Under the pieces are notes generated by a model that saw only the letters and a program-made list of their open reading frames with translations, ran no database searches and had not been told where the DNA came from. The position numbers and the translations under genes were made by a program. Of a stretch of 64,000 nucleotides of DNA, positions 12,115-23,040 are shown one piece after another. The stretch spans positions 8,423,398-8,487,397 of the forward strand of contig NC_052618.1 of assembly GCF_016545825.1 (NCBI RefSeq), read 5' to 3'. Source of the stretch: Eucalyptus grandis. Lineage: Eukaryota > Streptophyta > Magnoliopsida > Myrtales > Myrtaceae. The first letter of the stretch is position 1. Every line of letters begins with the position of its first letter.

Positions 12115-12450
12115 ATGTCAAATTTCAAGATTCAATGCAAAATGAATCCAATCGACTCAACATGAAGAGTCGAACTGCTCCCAGACTCTCCAAAGCTTAC
12201 AACTCAAGAAGCATCTCAGACTTTGTAAGACCAGCATCAAGTTGTTCGTGAAGATTCAAGTAAAGAAAGAGATCATCAACCAGACAAATCAACCAGTAAC
12301 TGGAAGCATAAGTCCAGTCATCCCAAAAATCTCATTATCGGCGAAATTAATGAAGGAATTCGCACCAGATCCAAAAGGCGCGAAGAGTCTAGTGCTGTGG
12401 CTCTCATCTCTGAAATTGAACCAAAAAGCATAGAAGAAGCTTTATCTGAT

Positions 12451-13955
12451 GAAAGCTAGATTGAAGCTATGCAAGAAGAGCTCAGACAGTTCAACATTAA
12501 TGATGTCTAGGAATTGACATCTAAACCAAAAGGTAAAACTGTTATTGGAGCTAAATGGGTGTTCAGGAACAAAATGAATGAGAAAGGAAAAGTCGTAAGA
12601 AACAAAGCAAGACTCGTGGCTAAGGGATACACACAAGAAGAAGGGATAGACTATGACGAGACTTACGCACCAGTAGCAAGGTTAGAAGCTATTCGATTAT
12701 TGCTTGCTTTTGCTTGTTATAAAAATTTCAGGTTATTCCAAATGGACGTCAAAAGTGCCTTCCTAAATGGATTTATCCATGAGGAAGTTTATGTGGAACA
12801 ACCACCAGGGTTTGAAGACCCAAAGAAGCCAAACTCAGTCTTCAGACTGAAAAAGGCCTTGTATGGTTTAAAGCAAGCACCTCGAGCTTGGTACGACAGA
12901 CTAAGTAAGTTTTTAATACATAATGGTTTTGTCAAAGGTAAAGTAGATACTACTCTATTTATCAAAAAGGAAAACAAAAGCTTTCTACTTGTTCAAATAT
13001 ATGTGGATGATATTATTTTTGGATCCTCTAATGAAAGTCTGTGTAAGAAATTCTCTAAGTCTATGCAGGATGAGTTTGAAATGAGTATGATGGGAGAGTT
13101 AACCTTCTTTCTTGGACTTCAAATAAAACAATTGAAGGAAGGAACTTTTATTCATCAAGAAAAATATGTTAATGATCTTGTCAAAAGGTTTGGACTGGAA
13201 AAGTGCAAAAAGACCGACATACCAATGTCAAGTTCTTTGAAGATAGACAAAGATGAAGAAGGGAAGAAAGTTGATCAAAAGCTATACAGGAGTATCATCG
13301 GTTCACTTTTTTATCTTACTGCCTCTAGACCTGACATTTTGTTGAGTGTGCACATCTGTGCTAGGTTTCAATCAGACCCTAGAGAATCGCATCTCAGTGC
13401 TGCGAAACGTATTATTAAATACGTTGCTTCATCTTCAAGCATCGGTTTTTGGTATCCTAAGAAGGGAGACTTTAATCTTCTTGGATATTCGGACGCAGAT
13501 CTAGCCGCTTGCGAGTTGATAGAAAGAGCACCTCGGGAACTTGCCAATTGCTTGGAACAGATGACGGTGTCTTGGTTTTCAAGGAAACAAAACACCGTGG
13601 CTCTCTCTACAACGAAGCATAGTATGTAGCTCTTGGAAGTTGTTGTTCGCAAATTCTGTGGATAAAACAACAGCTACAAGAGTTTGGAATTGAAGACTCA
13701 TGCACTGAGATTAAATGTGACAGCACCAGCGCAATCAATCTTACTAAAAATCCAATCCTTCACTCAAGGACAAAGCATATAGAGATTCGACATCACTTCA
13801 TTAGAGATCATGTACAAAATGGAGAAATCTCGATTCAATTTGTTGAGTCAAAGAGCCAACTAGTGGATATATTCACAAAGCCTTTGGAGAAGAATCAATT
13901 CGATATCATCCGTTCCAGACTCAACATTTTGAAGCTTGAGGAAATCAAAGTCTAG
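12451..13955 (+). pseudogene. Reverse transcriptase and RNase H of copia A
   Basis: The longest uninterrupted part of the polyprotein: 371 codons at 12514-13629. RT motifs in order are [31 protein letters not shown] (first catalytic Asp), [23 protein letters not shown] (catalytic YVDD box) and SRPDI. RNase H begins with [10 protein letters not shown] and [15 protein letters not shown]. It is broken near 13612-13625, where the usual AEAEYVAL is garbled, and resumes in another frame with EIKCDSTSAINL, KHIEIRHHFIRD and FTKPLEKNQF before TAG at 13953. RT alone looks intact, but no single polyprotein can be read. Confidence 0.93.
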
Positions 13956-14344
13956 AGACTCTCGACTCTCGACTCAATCATTCACGGTCATAGACGTAAG
14001 TTGTTTTAATATTCAATCTCGAAAAGGTACGATCTTTCATTCAGTTATATTTGATTTATCTTTAATTTCCGAAAAAACGGAATCTTGTCTCTTCAAAAGA
14101 TAACCTCTATTTAAAAAGGCAGTTATCGTTTTTAAAAAGGGGATGACTGTTCACTTTCCTTTATGACGATTGGTTTTTCCTTTTTAACTGGGTTATATAC
14201 AGTCAGTTGTCTTCTTCGCTTAACTCCAAAACCCTAAAAAGGCATTCTCCTCCCAATCCTGTCTTGACTTCGTGTTCATCTTCGAGAAAGTTGTCATCTT
14301 TTCTTGGGAAAGCGAGTCAAGGAATCTTTCAACGACAAGAAACG

Positions 14345-15958
14345 ATGTCTTCTTCTAGAAGGTCTTCAAGAATCGCAAGCAGGGGACCACAGAGAATGAG
14401 GGAGGGTCCTACCCATTTCGATCTCACCGAGGAAGAAGAGTTACCAAGACAACAACAGAGCCCGATTCACTCTCAGCCACGTCAATCTCCATTATCTACC
14501 CCACAGAGTGTGGATCAACTACCACAGGAAGAAATAATCAAGGAAGTAGACCCTGTAAGAGTCCAAAAACCCTCTTTTATTTACAAGCTCTATCGTGCTT
14601 TGAAAAGCATAGGTACACCACTAAACTATGTGGATGCCTTCCTTAAAGACAAAGGGTATAAAAATGAGTATATCTTTTTGCGACGGATGGAGGATTTGGG
14701 AATTGCTTCCAAAGGTAAGGTTGAGGAAGCACTTGCGAACATTCCAAGTGACCCTCGTGTAGGGGGATTTAATCCGACTGACGGGAATGACGGTGATAAA
14801 CTATTTAGAGAATTCCAATCCAGGATGGGTGTTGCTGCGAAAGTGAAGGGAAAAAGAACGGAGTTGTTCAAATCAAAGGAACAGGAGGATCTCGTTCTTC
14901 AAATTGTTGAAACGGGGGTAATAAACCCCGGAGCGTTGATTTTGATTTTCGGATGCCATCAATGTGAACTTAAAGGAGAAGTTCAATCTGCTTCAACTAG
15001 AGCAATTTTGCTCCGACACCACAGACGGCTATGCACAATTGACAGCATATTTCTATTCGAATCTCAGCTTTTTAGATGCGAATAGAATATCCTTTAGTGT
15101 TCGAGACCAAGACTATGAGGTAGATGTGGACATGTTGGCAGACATAATTGAGTTGAAAGAGGACGATATCAACCGATCAAGGTTTCAATCGCTCGTACCA
15201 CACTGGAACTTGTCAAAGACAAGAGTACAGAAGGAAGAGTTACCTACACAAGAATGCATGCCATCAACATCTTACTGTACAAAATCGTGATCAACTGTCT
15301 CAGGCCAAAATCAACATCCAAGACAGACGTGTCTAATTCTGAGGCGAAATTGATGTACACGATCAATTCAGGGAAGAAGTTCTCTCTTCCTCACACCATT
15401 CTCTTCCACATGTACAGAGCAATGGTGAAGGATAAGGGCCAGTTGCCTTACTCAAGTCTTGTGACTAAGATCTTCAGACACTTGAACATTGAACCTCCAC
15501 AGACTCTTTGTGTTCGACCATGCGATAAAATGGTGGTGGGTTTGAAAATGCTGACAAAAATGCGTCTGAAAGAGCTTGATAAGGCAATGGAGAAGTTCAA
15601 AGTGAAAACTCCAGTCAAATCTCATCCAGTCTCTTCTGCGTAGAAAAGGAAAGGGAAGGAGCCCATGGGTGCTCCATCCAAAAAGAAAAGAGCTCTAATC
15701 TTAGAGGATGAAGATGAAGAGGATGAACTCACTATCTCTGCCTTGGCATTGAAAAGACTCAGTCGTTCTGTATCCGAATCAATGGAACGACAGGAGAAAG
15801 GAAAAGAAGCAGAGGAACAAGAACAGAGAGAATCAGAGGAAATCGGAGAGAAAGAAAAAGAAGAAGAGGAGAAAGAAAATGAAGAAGAAGAAGAAGAGTC
15901 AAAGAAAAGTCTGCAGATGAAGCCGGAGAGAAAGGCAATCAAGATTCTACGAGCATGA
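14345..15958 (+). pseudogene. Additional 3' ORF (env-like position) of copia A, frameshifted
   Basis: SIRE/Maximus elements carry an extra ORF between RNase H and the 3' LTR, often called env-like; its function is unproven. Here the ATG at 14345 starts MSSSRRSSRIASRG, then GPTHFDLTEEEE. The frame shifts near 14960 to one carrying AYFYSNLSFLDANR, again near 15260 to VINCLRPKSTSKTD and YRAMVKDKGQLPYSSLV, and again at 15643-15665 to a very acidic Glu-rich tail likely to form a coiled coil. The middle resembles the putative plant transposon protein domain seen in many plant genomes. The same protein is encoded by copia B at 37962-40053. No obvious signal peptide or transmembrane segment is visible, so a true envelope role is doubtful. 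Confidence 0.75.
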
Positions 15959-15975
15959 CCATCACTCTTCCCCAA

Positions 15976-16815
15976 ATGAGGCCTTAGAAACAGGGGAGAT
16001 GACGAGCAAGGAAGGACTACACCATATCCTGATCACGGTGAAGGTGTGAATCGCTCGCAAGCAAATCCAGAAGATATTCAGGCTTCTCAAATGCCTGAGG
16101 AAGGACATGACACCTCAACACCAAATTTGCGCGATTACACCAAAGTTCCATCGTCTGCCTTTACTCCATCTGATAGAGCAAATGCTAGCACGTAGACGGA
16201 CAATACCACAGATTTTCGTCGGATCCTTGATCTTCTTCTGGCAATGCAGGGTCAAATATATGCTTTGGAATGTGAACTTTAAGTCCCGAAGAATTCTGGA
16301 CAAGCGTCTTCTGTTACCCTGTCGGATCAAATGCAAGACCTCGCTCATCAAATTCAAGCAAATGCCAAAGGAGTAGAGGTGGCATGTCTACGGGAAGACT
16401 TGAAGAGGCTGGAAGGCATTGTACGCCGATGGGAGATTTCAGTTGTGCGCGTTCCCAAGCGAGACTTGACTCTTTCTCACCTTTTTCAAAAAGGGGGAGA
16501 ATTGCCAGCTTTGAACCGAATCGAACTTTGATTTTGAATCTGTTTTTAATTTCAGTTTGGTTGGATATTTATTTTTGAGTATGACTTGGGTGTGGTGGAC
16601 TTGGTGAATTTGACTGACTTGAGTGTGTGGATTTGAAATTGACTGTTGCATTTATATCAAGTGTTATTGTATGGCTTTACTCATGAAAGACTAACCTATT
16701 TTCTGTGGATGCAGAGTCTAGTTGAGTTATTAATCTTTATGAGATATCCATACTGCTTGAGTAATGTTTTTGCAGGTCAAAGTTGTTCAAATCTACAAGA
16801 AAGTTTTGTCACCAT
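15976..16815 (+). other. 3' non-coding region of copia A
   Basis: Between the last extra-ORF remnant and the polypurine tract. Short frames at 16331-16531 (EVACLREDLKRLEGIVRRW) look like the end of the coiled-coil tail. The rest appears non-coding. Confidence 0.5.
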
Positions 16816-16831
16816 AAAAAAATGGGGAGAT
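16816..16831 (+). other. Polypurine tract of copia A
   Basis: AAAAAATGGGGAGAT directly before the 3' LTR, the expected priming site for plus-strand DNA synthesis. Confidence 0.9.
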
Positions 16832-17773
16832 TGTTGGAGAAATCTCTCTAGAGTGTTTTGAAGCTGACAAAACGTTTCTATCAGTCTAGTCTGGAAGCTG
16901 TGCAGACCCTTGTACTTAGAGTCTGAAAACTTTCAGATCACCAGACTCAACACACAAGACTCAAGACTCAAGACTCAAGACTATTCTCATTGACAGTTTC
17001 TAATCCAGTGACGAAGGCGATCCAGAGCTAAAGTGTTTGGTTAAGGATTTGGTCTTATCGATGGAGAAGATCTCTTGGTTGGATTTGAAATAACGGATTA
17101 TTTATTCGAAATCAAGATCGTTTGAAGATCCGATGATTGACGAAATATTCTTGGAAGGTTCTATTCTTGGAAACCAAGATCCTGATTGTATGGGCGAACA
17201 TGATTGATGGGCTATCGACATGTTCCTTTAAATAGCTCGAATGATCTTCTTAATTGATTCTGTCCAACAGGAAGATTGGAAGAATTCCTTTGGTAAGTGC
17301 CAACGGGTATGATGGCATAAAGGAGTATAAAAAGAAGATGTTCCAGTTATTCTAGTAAGTGCTCGATAGAAAAATTCCAGAGTCTGAAGCTCCTTGATTA
17401 CTAGTCAATTCATATTGAGCGAAACTGTACACACAAAGAGAGTTTATACTTAGTGATACCTTGAGAGACTGTGGTATATATTCTACACTGAGAAATCAAG
17501 GAAGAACAGTACTGTAATATCTCTTTGATCATAGTGGAATCCAACCAATGGGCTGTCAGTGCAGAAGAGTGGACGTAGGCTTGAAATAAGCCGAACCACT
17601 ATAAACCTCGTGTTCAATTTTCTCTTCCCTACTCTCAATCTTACATTGATTGTTGTTTGTTTATTGACGAAATTGTCTCATTTCTATCAACTGTCTAGTA
17701 TTGTGCGATTATCGTAAGAAATTACTCTTTATACCTATTCACCCCCCTCTAGGTACTTATACTAGCCATATCA
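16832..17773 (+). repeat. 3' LTR of copia A
   Basis: 942 bp, TGTTGGAGAAATC to CCATATCA, followed by TSD ATCTA. It differs from the 5' LTR by about 25 substitutions by eye, one extra CAAGACT unit and small indels. Confidence 0.96.
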
Positions 17774-17778
17774 ATCTA

Positions 17779-17968
17779 CAACCTATCTACTCTATCAGCT
17801 AAACTTTATTTACGACATATCAACTAGCAAGGCACATGATTGATTGGCAGGCACATTCAAAGCACATGTTTCAGAGAATGGTGTAATCAGCTGGAACTTA
17901 CAGTTCCTCTGTATATTTCTTCACTTCTCTTTTAACTAACATTCTCCTAAACTTAAGTACCTTTATAG
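17779..17968 (+). other. TNL intron 3' end
   Basis: Non-coding sequence continuing from before copia A, ending in a pyrimidine-poor acceptor TTTATAG at 17962-17968. Positions 17898-17935 resemble 2964-3000 (TTACAG, CCTC, GTATATTTCTT), hinting at a duplicated intron border. Confidence 0.5.
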
Positions 17969-18978
17969 GAGCTTGCAGACAGTCAAGAGTTGAAAATAAT
18001 GGAATTATTGGAACTGGAAGTAAATGACGTATGAATTGTTGGAATCCATGGGAGAGATGGCATTGGAAAGACTACTCTTGCCAAGATTGTATATGACCAA
18101 ATAGCCATTCGCTTTGACGCTTGCAGTTTTCTTGCGGAGATTGAAGAAACAGCGCAGCAACCTGGTGGTGTTCAATATCTTCAAACCAAGTTGATCTTTG
18201 ATATTTTGAAAAGAGAGTATGACGTCACTTCTGCTTTCAAAGGAGTACGATTTTTTAAAGAAATATTTAGGAATATGAAAGTCCTTATTGTTCTCGACGA
18301 TGTGGAAAGGGGGTCTCTTCTCAAGGAGTTCGTAGGAGCTAAGCTTGATTGGTTTGGTTCTGGAAGTCGAATAATTGTCATCTCAAAACAAAGAAGCATT
18401 CTTCAAGGCTTTGTGGATCGAGGGTTGGCTCGTACTTATGATGTCAATCCAATGGATGATAATCGAGCTTTCAACCTTTTCTGGCAGCATGCAATGGAAA
18501 TGAGTTTTAAACAAAATCCATATGTTGAAATTGCAAACAAAATAGTCAAGGCTGCGGAGGGACTTCCACTACATATCAAATTTTTGGTTGTTTTTTGCAT
18601 GGTAAAGGACTAGAAGAATGGTATAAGTTCAAAAATCTCGTACAACAATATCAGGAAGATTGCCACAAGATTCTGAGCATAGTTTGTGAAGCATTAGATC
18701 GAATGCAAAAGCAGATGTATCTTAATATTGCACGTTTTCTCCCAGATGTGGATTGTAAGATTGCCTCATATATGTGGCATGGTGATGATTATCCTCATGA
18801 TAAAATCGAGGTCCTTCGTTGTATGTCCCTAATAGAAATGGAAGAAAATAAAATAGGAATGCACGGGTTGCTAAGGTGCCTCGCCAGGGAGATTATCTGC
18901 AAAGGTTTCCATGATCCGGTAACAGGTGTTGGATTGTACATTCCTGCCATAGCCCAGGACACGAACAAGGGGAAAAAG
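17969..18978 (+). pseudogene. TNL pseudogene, NB-ARC exon (premature TGA and frameshift)
   Basis: The nucleotide-binding switch module of a plant immune receptor. The frame reads IMELLELEVNDV, then a TGA at 18032-18034 where the family has an Arg codon (CGA to TGA, typical of methyl-CpG decay). The P-loop GIHGRDGIGKTTLAK follows at 18041, then kinase-2 VLIVLDDVE (18281), RNBS-B GSGSRIIVIS (18356) and GLPL (18560). A one-base indel in or near the T-run at 18589-18596 changes frame; the ARC2 part continues with HGKGLEEW, MYLNIARFLPDVDCKIASYMW and the MHD-position motif MHG (18859). A strong donor AAAAAG/GTATGT ends the exon at 18978 in phase 0. All landmark motifs remain, so the gene probably died recently, but it cannot encode a complete receptor. 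Confidence 0.93.
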
Positions 18979-19159
18979 GTATGTCGGGGAAAAGGGGTAG
19001 CATTTAGGCCTTAATTTGATTTTTGATTTACTTTGAATAGGTTTCATGGATGAAGCCTTTATCTTTGCCTTATGGGAGTTTAGGAATCCTTTGTAATTGT
19101 TTCATCGTCTGAAGACTTCCACATGTTTCTCTACTTGACTTTTGTGGTCCATCGTGCAG

Positions 19160-19405
19160 GGAACCGACCAACAAAACACTGAAGTGGCAGGTTTTGAGAT
19201 CTCACCCAACAGGACGTTTCTCAGCTTGGATCGCGCCAGTGATGGTGGAAAATTTGCAGATGCCTCATTAAACGTTCGGTGGCTTCACTGGCAAGGGTGC
19301 CCTCGAGATTTTAAAGCAATCGCCATTCATTTAGAAAACCTAGTTATTCTTGATCTTTCGTGGAGTAAGGTTACAGAATCCTGGGAATGTTGGAAAGGAA
19401 AACAG
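19160..19405 (+). pseudogene. TNL pseudogene, first LRR exon
   Basis: An 82-codon phase-0 exon between acceptor GTGCAG (19154-19159) and donor CAG/GTATTT. It reads FLSLDRASDGGKFADASLNV, RWLHWQGCP and LENLVILDLSWSKVTESWE, the conserved start of the leucine-rich repeat region in TNLs (consensus LRWL.W.G.P and L..L.L..S...LW). Uninterrupted itself. Confidence 0.9.
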
Positions 19406-19488
19406 GTATTTTATAAATTATTTGTTGATGTGCTTGTGTTTGCCCTTAAGTTCGTTCGGTGTTCTGAATTTTTTCCATCGTTTTGCAG

Positions 19489-20377
19489 ATGGAGAGTTTG
19501 AAAGTCTTGAATCTTACAGGTTGTGCGGACTTATTAGTTACCCCTACCTTCTCTTGTTGCCCAAAATTGGAGATACTTATTCTTGAGCAATGTTCTCGAT
19601 TGGTTCATTTAGATCCTTCAATTAATGATTTGAAACTCCTGGTTACCCTGAATTTGAAGTTCTGCACCGTACTTAGCATGTTGCTAGTGGAAATGGGTGG
19701 GATGAATGCTTTGAGAGAGCTCCTGATCGATGGCACTTCCGTACGACAACTTCCTGAGTCGATAGGCAAATTGGTTCAGCTGCAAATTTTTAGTGCCACT
19801 AACTGCATGTCATTGGTTCGTGTTCCTAGTTCAGTTTTTAACCATAAAGCTCTTTCAGTGCTGGCCTTGGATGATGCAAAATGATTGAACTCCCTCTTCC
19901 ATTGGAGACTTGAAGGAACTTCGACGATTGTCTTTGAGGAGTTGTCGTGGGCTAGGAGAGCTTCCAGAGTCGATCGGCAAATTGGCCGACTCATTAGTAG
20001 AGTTGGATATTTCAGGTACAGGTATTTCGAAATTGCCCAATTCAACTAAAAGATTATGGTATTTGAGAGTGCTAAAAATGAATTCTTGTTTCTTAAGGGA
20101 ATTTCCTCGTTACATTGGACATTTAATAGACCTAGAAGAAGTACATGCCTCCTGGTGTAGAAATTTAGAGGGAGACATTCCGAGTGAAATTAGGAAATTA
20201 TTTCGTCTTAGAGAACTGAGGCTTCGGGGTACTCGTATATCGAGCCTTCCATCAGAAATCCGTTTGCTATCAAGTCTTCGGGCTCTGGATTTGCTACATT
20301 GCGACCTTCTTAAAGAGTTGCCTCCCCTTCCCTCTAGCCTAATTAACCTCTATGTCAGTCCCTATGGGAAAGAAAAA
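19489..20377 (+). pseudogene. TNL pseudogene, second LRR exon with two one-base deletions
   Basis: Starts after TTTTGCAG (19481-19488) and encodes about a dozen LRRs, for example LKVLNLTGCADLLVTP, LEILILEQCSRLVHLDPSI, LRELLIDGTSVRQLPESIG, and after a break LVELDISGTGISKLPNS and LRELRLRGTRISSLPSEI. Between 19880 and 19905 two single bases appear to be missing: one makes a TGA at 19882, the second restores a readable LRR frame shifted overall. The exon probably ends at the GTAAGA near 20378; the nominal stop is TAA at 20381-20383. The LRR normally continues into further exons, which I do not find. Confidence 0.88.
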
Positions 20378-20383
20378 ATGTAA

Positions 20384-21039
20384 GAATCTATACAATTCTA
20401 ATGTCAGTGGCATTTATTGCGATAAATAATGCAGTGTTAACTTGGATTGGATTGTTCAGTGTTTTCATTAGTTGTGGTTAGTAGAGTTGATTACATTATG
20501 CCCACAGCAAAGTTATCGTGTCAACTTACTCTTCTCAATTGGAAATCTTGCTTTCTTTCTTAAATTTTTAGTGTGGTGTATATGTATCGATTTAGCATAG
20601 TCATGGATTACAATGACTGTCGGTAATATTTTCATAGCAATTATAATAATCTAAAAATACACATGCACTGAATAAGAGAAAACACTAATTTCCTTGAAAA
20701 TTAAACTGTAGAGGAATGCCTTGCATCGTTGGAAATTAGCCGTATTGTACATATGAGTCCTAAATTACTTTCCCCAACTATGATAACGTTGCCCAATAGC
20801 ACCCATTTTTGAGAAGTTACGTAATATCCTCTCTTAAGCTTTGGGTTTTGTTGTTGTCACTATTCTTTTTTCATTTGCATAGCAAATTATGCGTTCCCTA
20901 AAAAGGGACTCGCTCATTTTTCTTGACTAGAATAATCTCAACTACATGGTGAATGAAGTTAAGGAATTAGAAAGGATATATAGCTAATGAAGTTAACAAT
21001 AACTCAGCTAAGTTTGTCAACAAAAATAATTTAATCCAT
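20384..21039. other. No gene seen downstream of TNL pseudogene
   Basis: AT-rich sequence with no recognisable ORF or repeat border until the LTR at 21040. The last five bases (21035-21039, TCCAT) are the left TSD of solo LTR H. Confidence 0.5.
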
Positions 21040-21834
21040 TGTTGCGACCTAACCTTGGGTGCACCACCTAGAGTTTGGCTAATGGATTATTAAGTCTTAA
21101 ACTTAGCTCAAACTCTCCTAAACCCATATCAATTCGCGACTTGATTCAAGTATTTAGCATGCAAAAGATTGTTAGCTAAGAGTTGCCACCAATCAGTTCA
21201 TAATAGGTCGATTAGACACCTAAGTAAAATAACGAAAGAATTACTTTACTCCTACAAATCAAAGATTTTGAGTTCAGGAACTTGATTACGCTAGATTTTT
21301 TTAGTGCCCTTTCGGTACATTTTTCTTTTATTTCGATTTTTTTTTTTTTGCAAGCAGCTTGAATCGAATTTAATTTACTTCTCTAACATGTGAGGTGATC
21401 ATGCGTGTCACGCCCCAATCCTCGAGCACGCACTCATCCCTCACCTTGGTCGATTAATAGCGACATCCCAGGACGCATCGCCGACCCTTTCATTTTAATA
21501 CGCATGCGGAAGCATATAAAATCCCTAGATAAAAAAGCAATGTGATAGGAAAGTAGGATTTCAAATTTTAGTTTTGAAAACAACCACACTTATATACATT
21601 GCAAATCCTAGTGCAAATATATATACAAAGTCGATTGTTAAGTCAGGTTCTAAACCACTAGTTCATAAAACAAATTCTATAGAAAGAAAATCAACTCTCA
21701 TCAAAAGAGGATTGTCCTATGACTAACTAGTCCAATAGGATCATTAGTTCTTTAGGCTTCGCCTTTTACACTTTGGGCCTCTGGTCATTCACCAATGCCA
21801 TCTAAGGACCTGAAAATGGTTATTCAATAACCAG

Positions 21835-21849
21835 TGAGACAACGTCTCA
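21835..21849 (-). other. LTR hairpin, copy in E2
   Basis: TGAGACAACGTCTCA, a perfect 6-bp stem with AAC loop followed by GCAAGTTTTA, as in E1. On the minus strand it is followed by ATTTTCAG/GTCC. Confidence 0.6.
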
Positions 21850-22079
21850 GCAAGTTTTACCCCCTAAAACCCGATTAGGAAGTCAATACACTTTAGAGGC
21901 TGTCTAAGCACAACATGGGTCCGAGGTCTCACCTTGGCCTCAGTTCCTTCTTGCAAGTCAGTATATATATGAAATATATACGATCACATCACATCACATC
22001 AATCAGATCGAATCATCGATCAATCGACTTAGTCGATTACATGTCATCTCGACCCTTTCTTGGTCGGCTCATCTCATAC

Positions 22080-22600
22080 TATTTATAAGTCTGTTCATAT
22101 CAGGACTGCTCACTGCTAAGCTGATAAATAGATAGTATAGCTCGCTCTAAACTGATAAATAATGTACTGCTCTTAATCTAAGTTGACATATTGAACCATT
22201 GGGTTGATGTAGTACATTAATAATGCTCCCTCTAAGTTGATAATGTATACTGCTCACAATCTAAGCTGACATATCGAACAATTGGGTTGATATAGTATAC
22301 CGGTGTACTGCTCGCAATCTAAGTTGACATATTGCCCGCAGGTCGATATAGCACACCACACCCAACCATTCAAATCTAAGGTATAATGCTCGCAATCTAA
22401 GCTAATATATCAGAGTCCGTAGGATGATATAGTATATAGGTGTACTGCTCGCAATCTAAGCTGACATATCGCCCGTGAGTCGATATAGCACACTCCACCC
22501 AACCATTCAAATCTAAAGTATACTGCTCGCAATCTAAGCTAACATATTAGAGCCTGTAGGATGATATAGTATACCGTCCTGACCATTCAATGAATTCCAT
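22080..22600 (+). repeat. Degenerate tandem repeat inside E2
   Basis: About eight imperfect units of roughly 50-65 bp with core CTGCTCGCAATCTAAGCTGA followed by CATAT and often a GTCGATATAG or GATGATATAG phrase. It occupies the position of the 37-bp array of E1 but is unrelated in sequence. Confidence 0.8.
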
Positions 22601-23040
22601 CTTTTATCATTCTCGATAAAATAGCCTTGTGTGGGGACACAGTCGGCCTTAACCAAAATATCATAATTTCATTTCTATAAATCCCACAATTTTCTGTAGT
22701 CCACCAAAACATTTTTTGCATTCAACCGATGCTCGGTTATTCTTCAATTAATTTCCAAAATTATTCAACCGACAAATGATTCATTTAAGCACAAAATAAA
22801 GCTCAATTAAATAAACGGACTGTACCATGATCATCAGCATAAAATCCCGACCGTTGGTTATCCCAGCCTAATTTCCAGAAAATAATTAAATAATTAAATA
22901 ATTCCGAAAATTATTAAATAAATATAATAAATCCAATTTAGGCCCGTAATGCCTAATTGGAAGCCGAGACGAGCCCGGAAAATTACCGAGACTTGTTCAA
23001 TAAATAATAGGACTTATCTACTCACTAATTACACTAACCA

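Larger units (their letters stand above)
8816..17773 (+). mobile_element. Ty1-copia retrotransposon A, SIRE/Maximus type, full structure but broken coding
   Basis: An 8,958-bp element with both LTRs, PBS, gag, protease remnant, integrase, RT, RNase H, an additional 3' ORF, polypurine tract and perfect 5-bp TSDs ATCTA (8811-8815, 17774-17778). Order PR-INT-RT-RH defines Ty1-copia. LTRs near 0.94 kb plus an extra ORF between RNase H and the 3' LTR fit the SIRE/Maximus lineage. The polyprotein is interrupted by stops and frameshifts, several of CGA-to-TGA type. By eye the two LTRs differ at roughly 25 sites in 938 bp plus a few indels. At the often-used rate of 1.3e-8 per site per year that suggests about one million years (inference). 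It sits between the linker and NB-ARC exons of the TNL pseudogene. Confidence 0.96.
21406..23040 (-). mobile_element. Truncated family-E LTR (E2) inside solo LTR H
   Basis: Begins TGTCACGCCCCAATCC directly after ATCATGCG of the host LTR and runs collinear with E1 to about 23040, including the hairpin at 21835-21849 and the GGACTGTACCATGATCATCAGCA block. The GC-rich half and the GGATGTCACA end are missing, so no TSD can be shown. Confidence 0.8.

Noticed and set aside
14626..14871. Minus-strand ORF opposite the copia A extra gene
   Set aside because: Shadow of the coding strand, no motif. The same applies to the minus frames at 12442-12636, 12789-12977 and 13368-13670.
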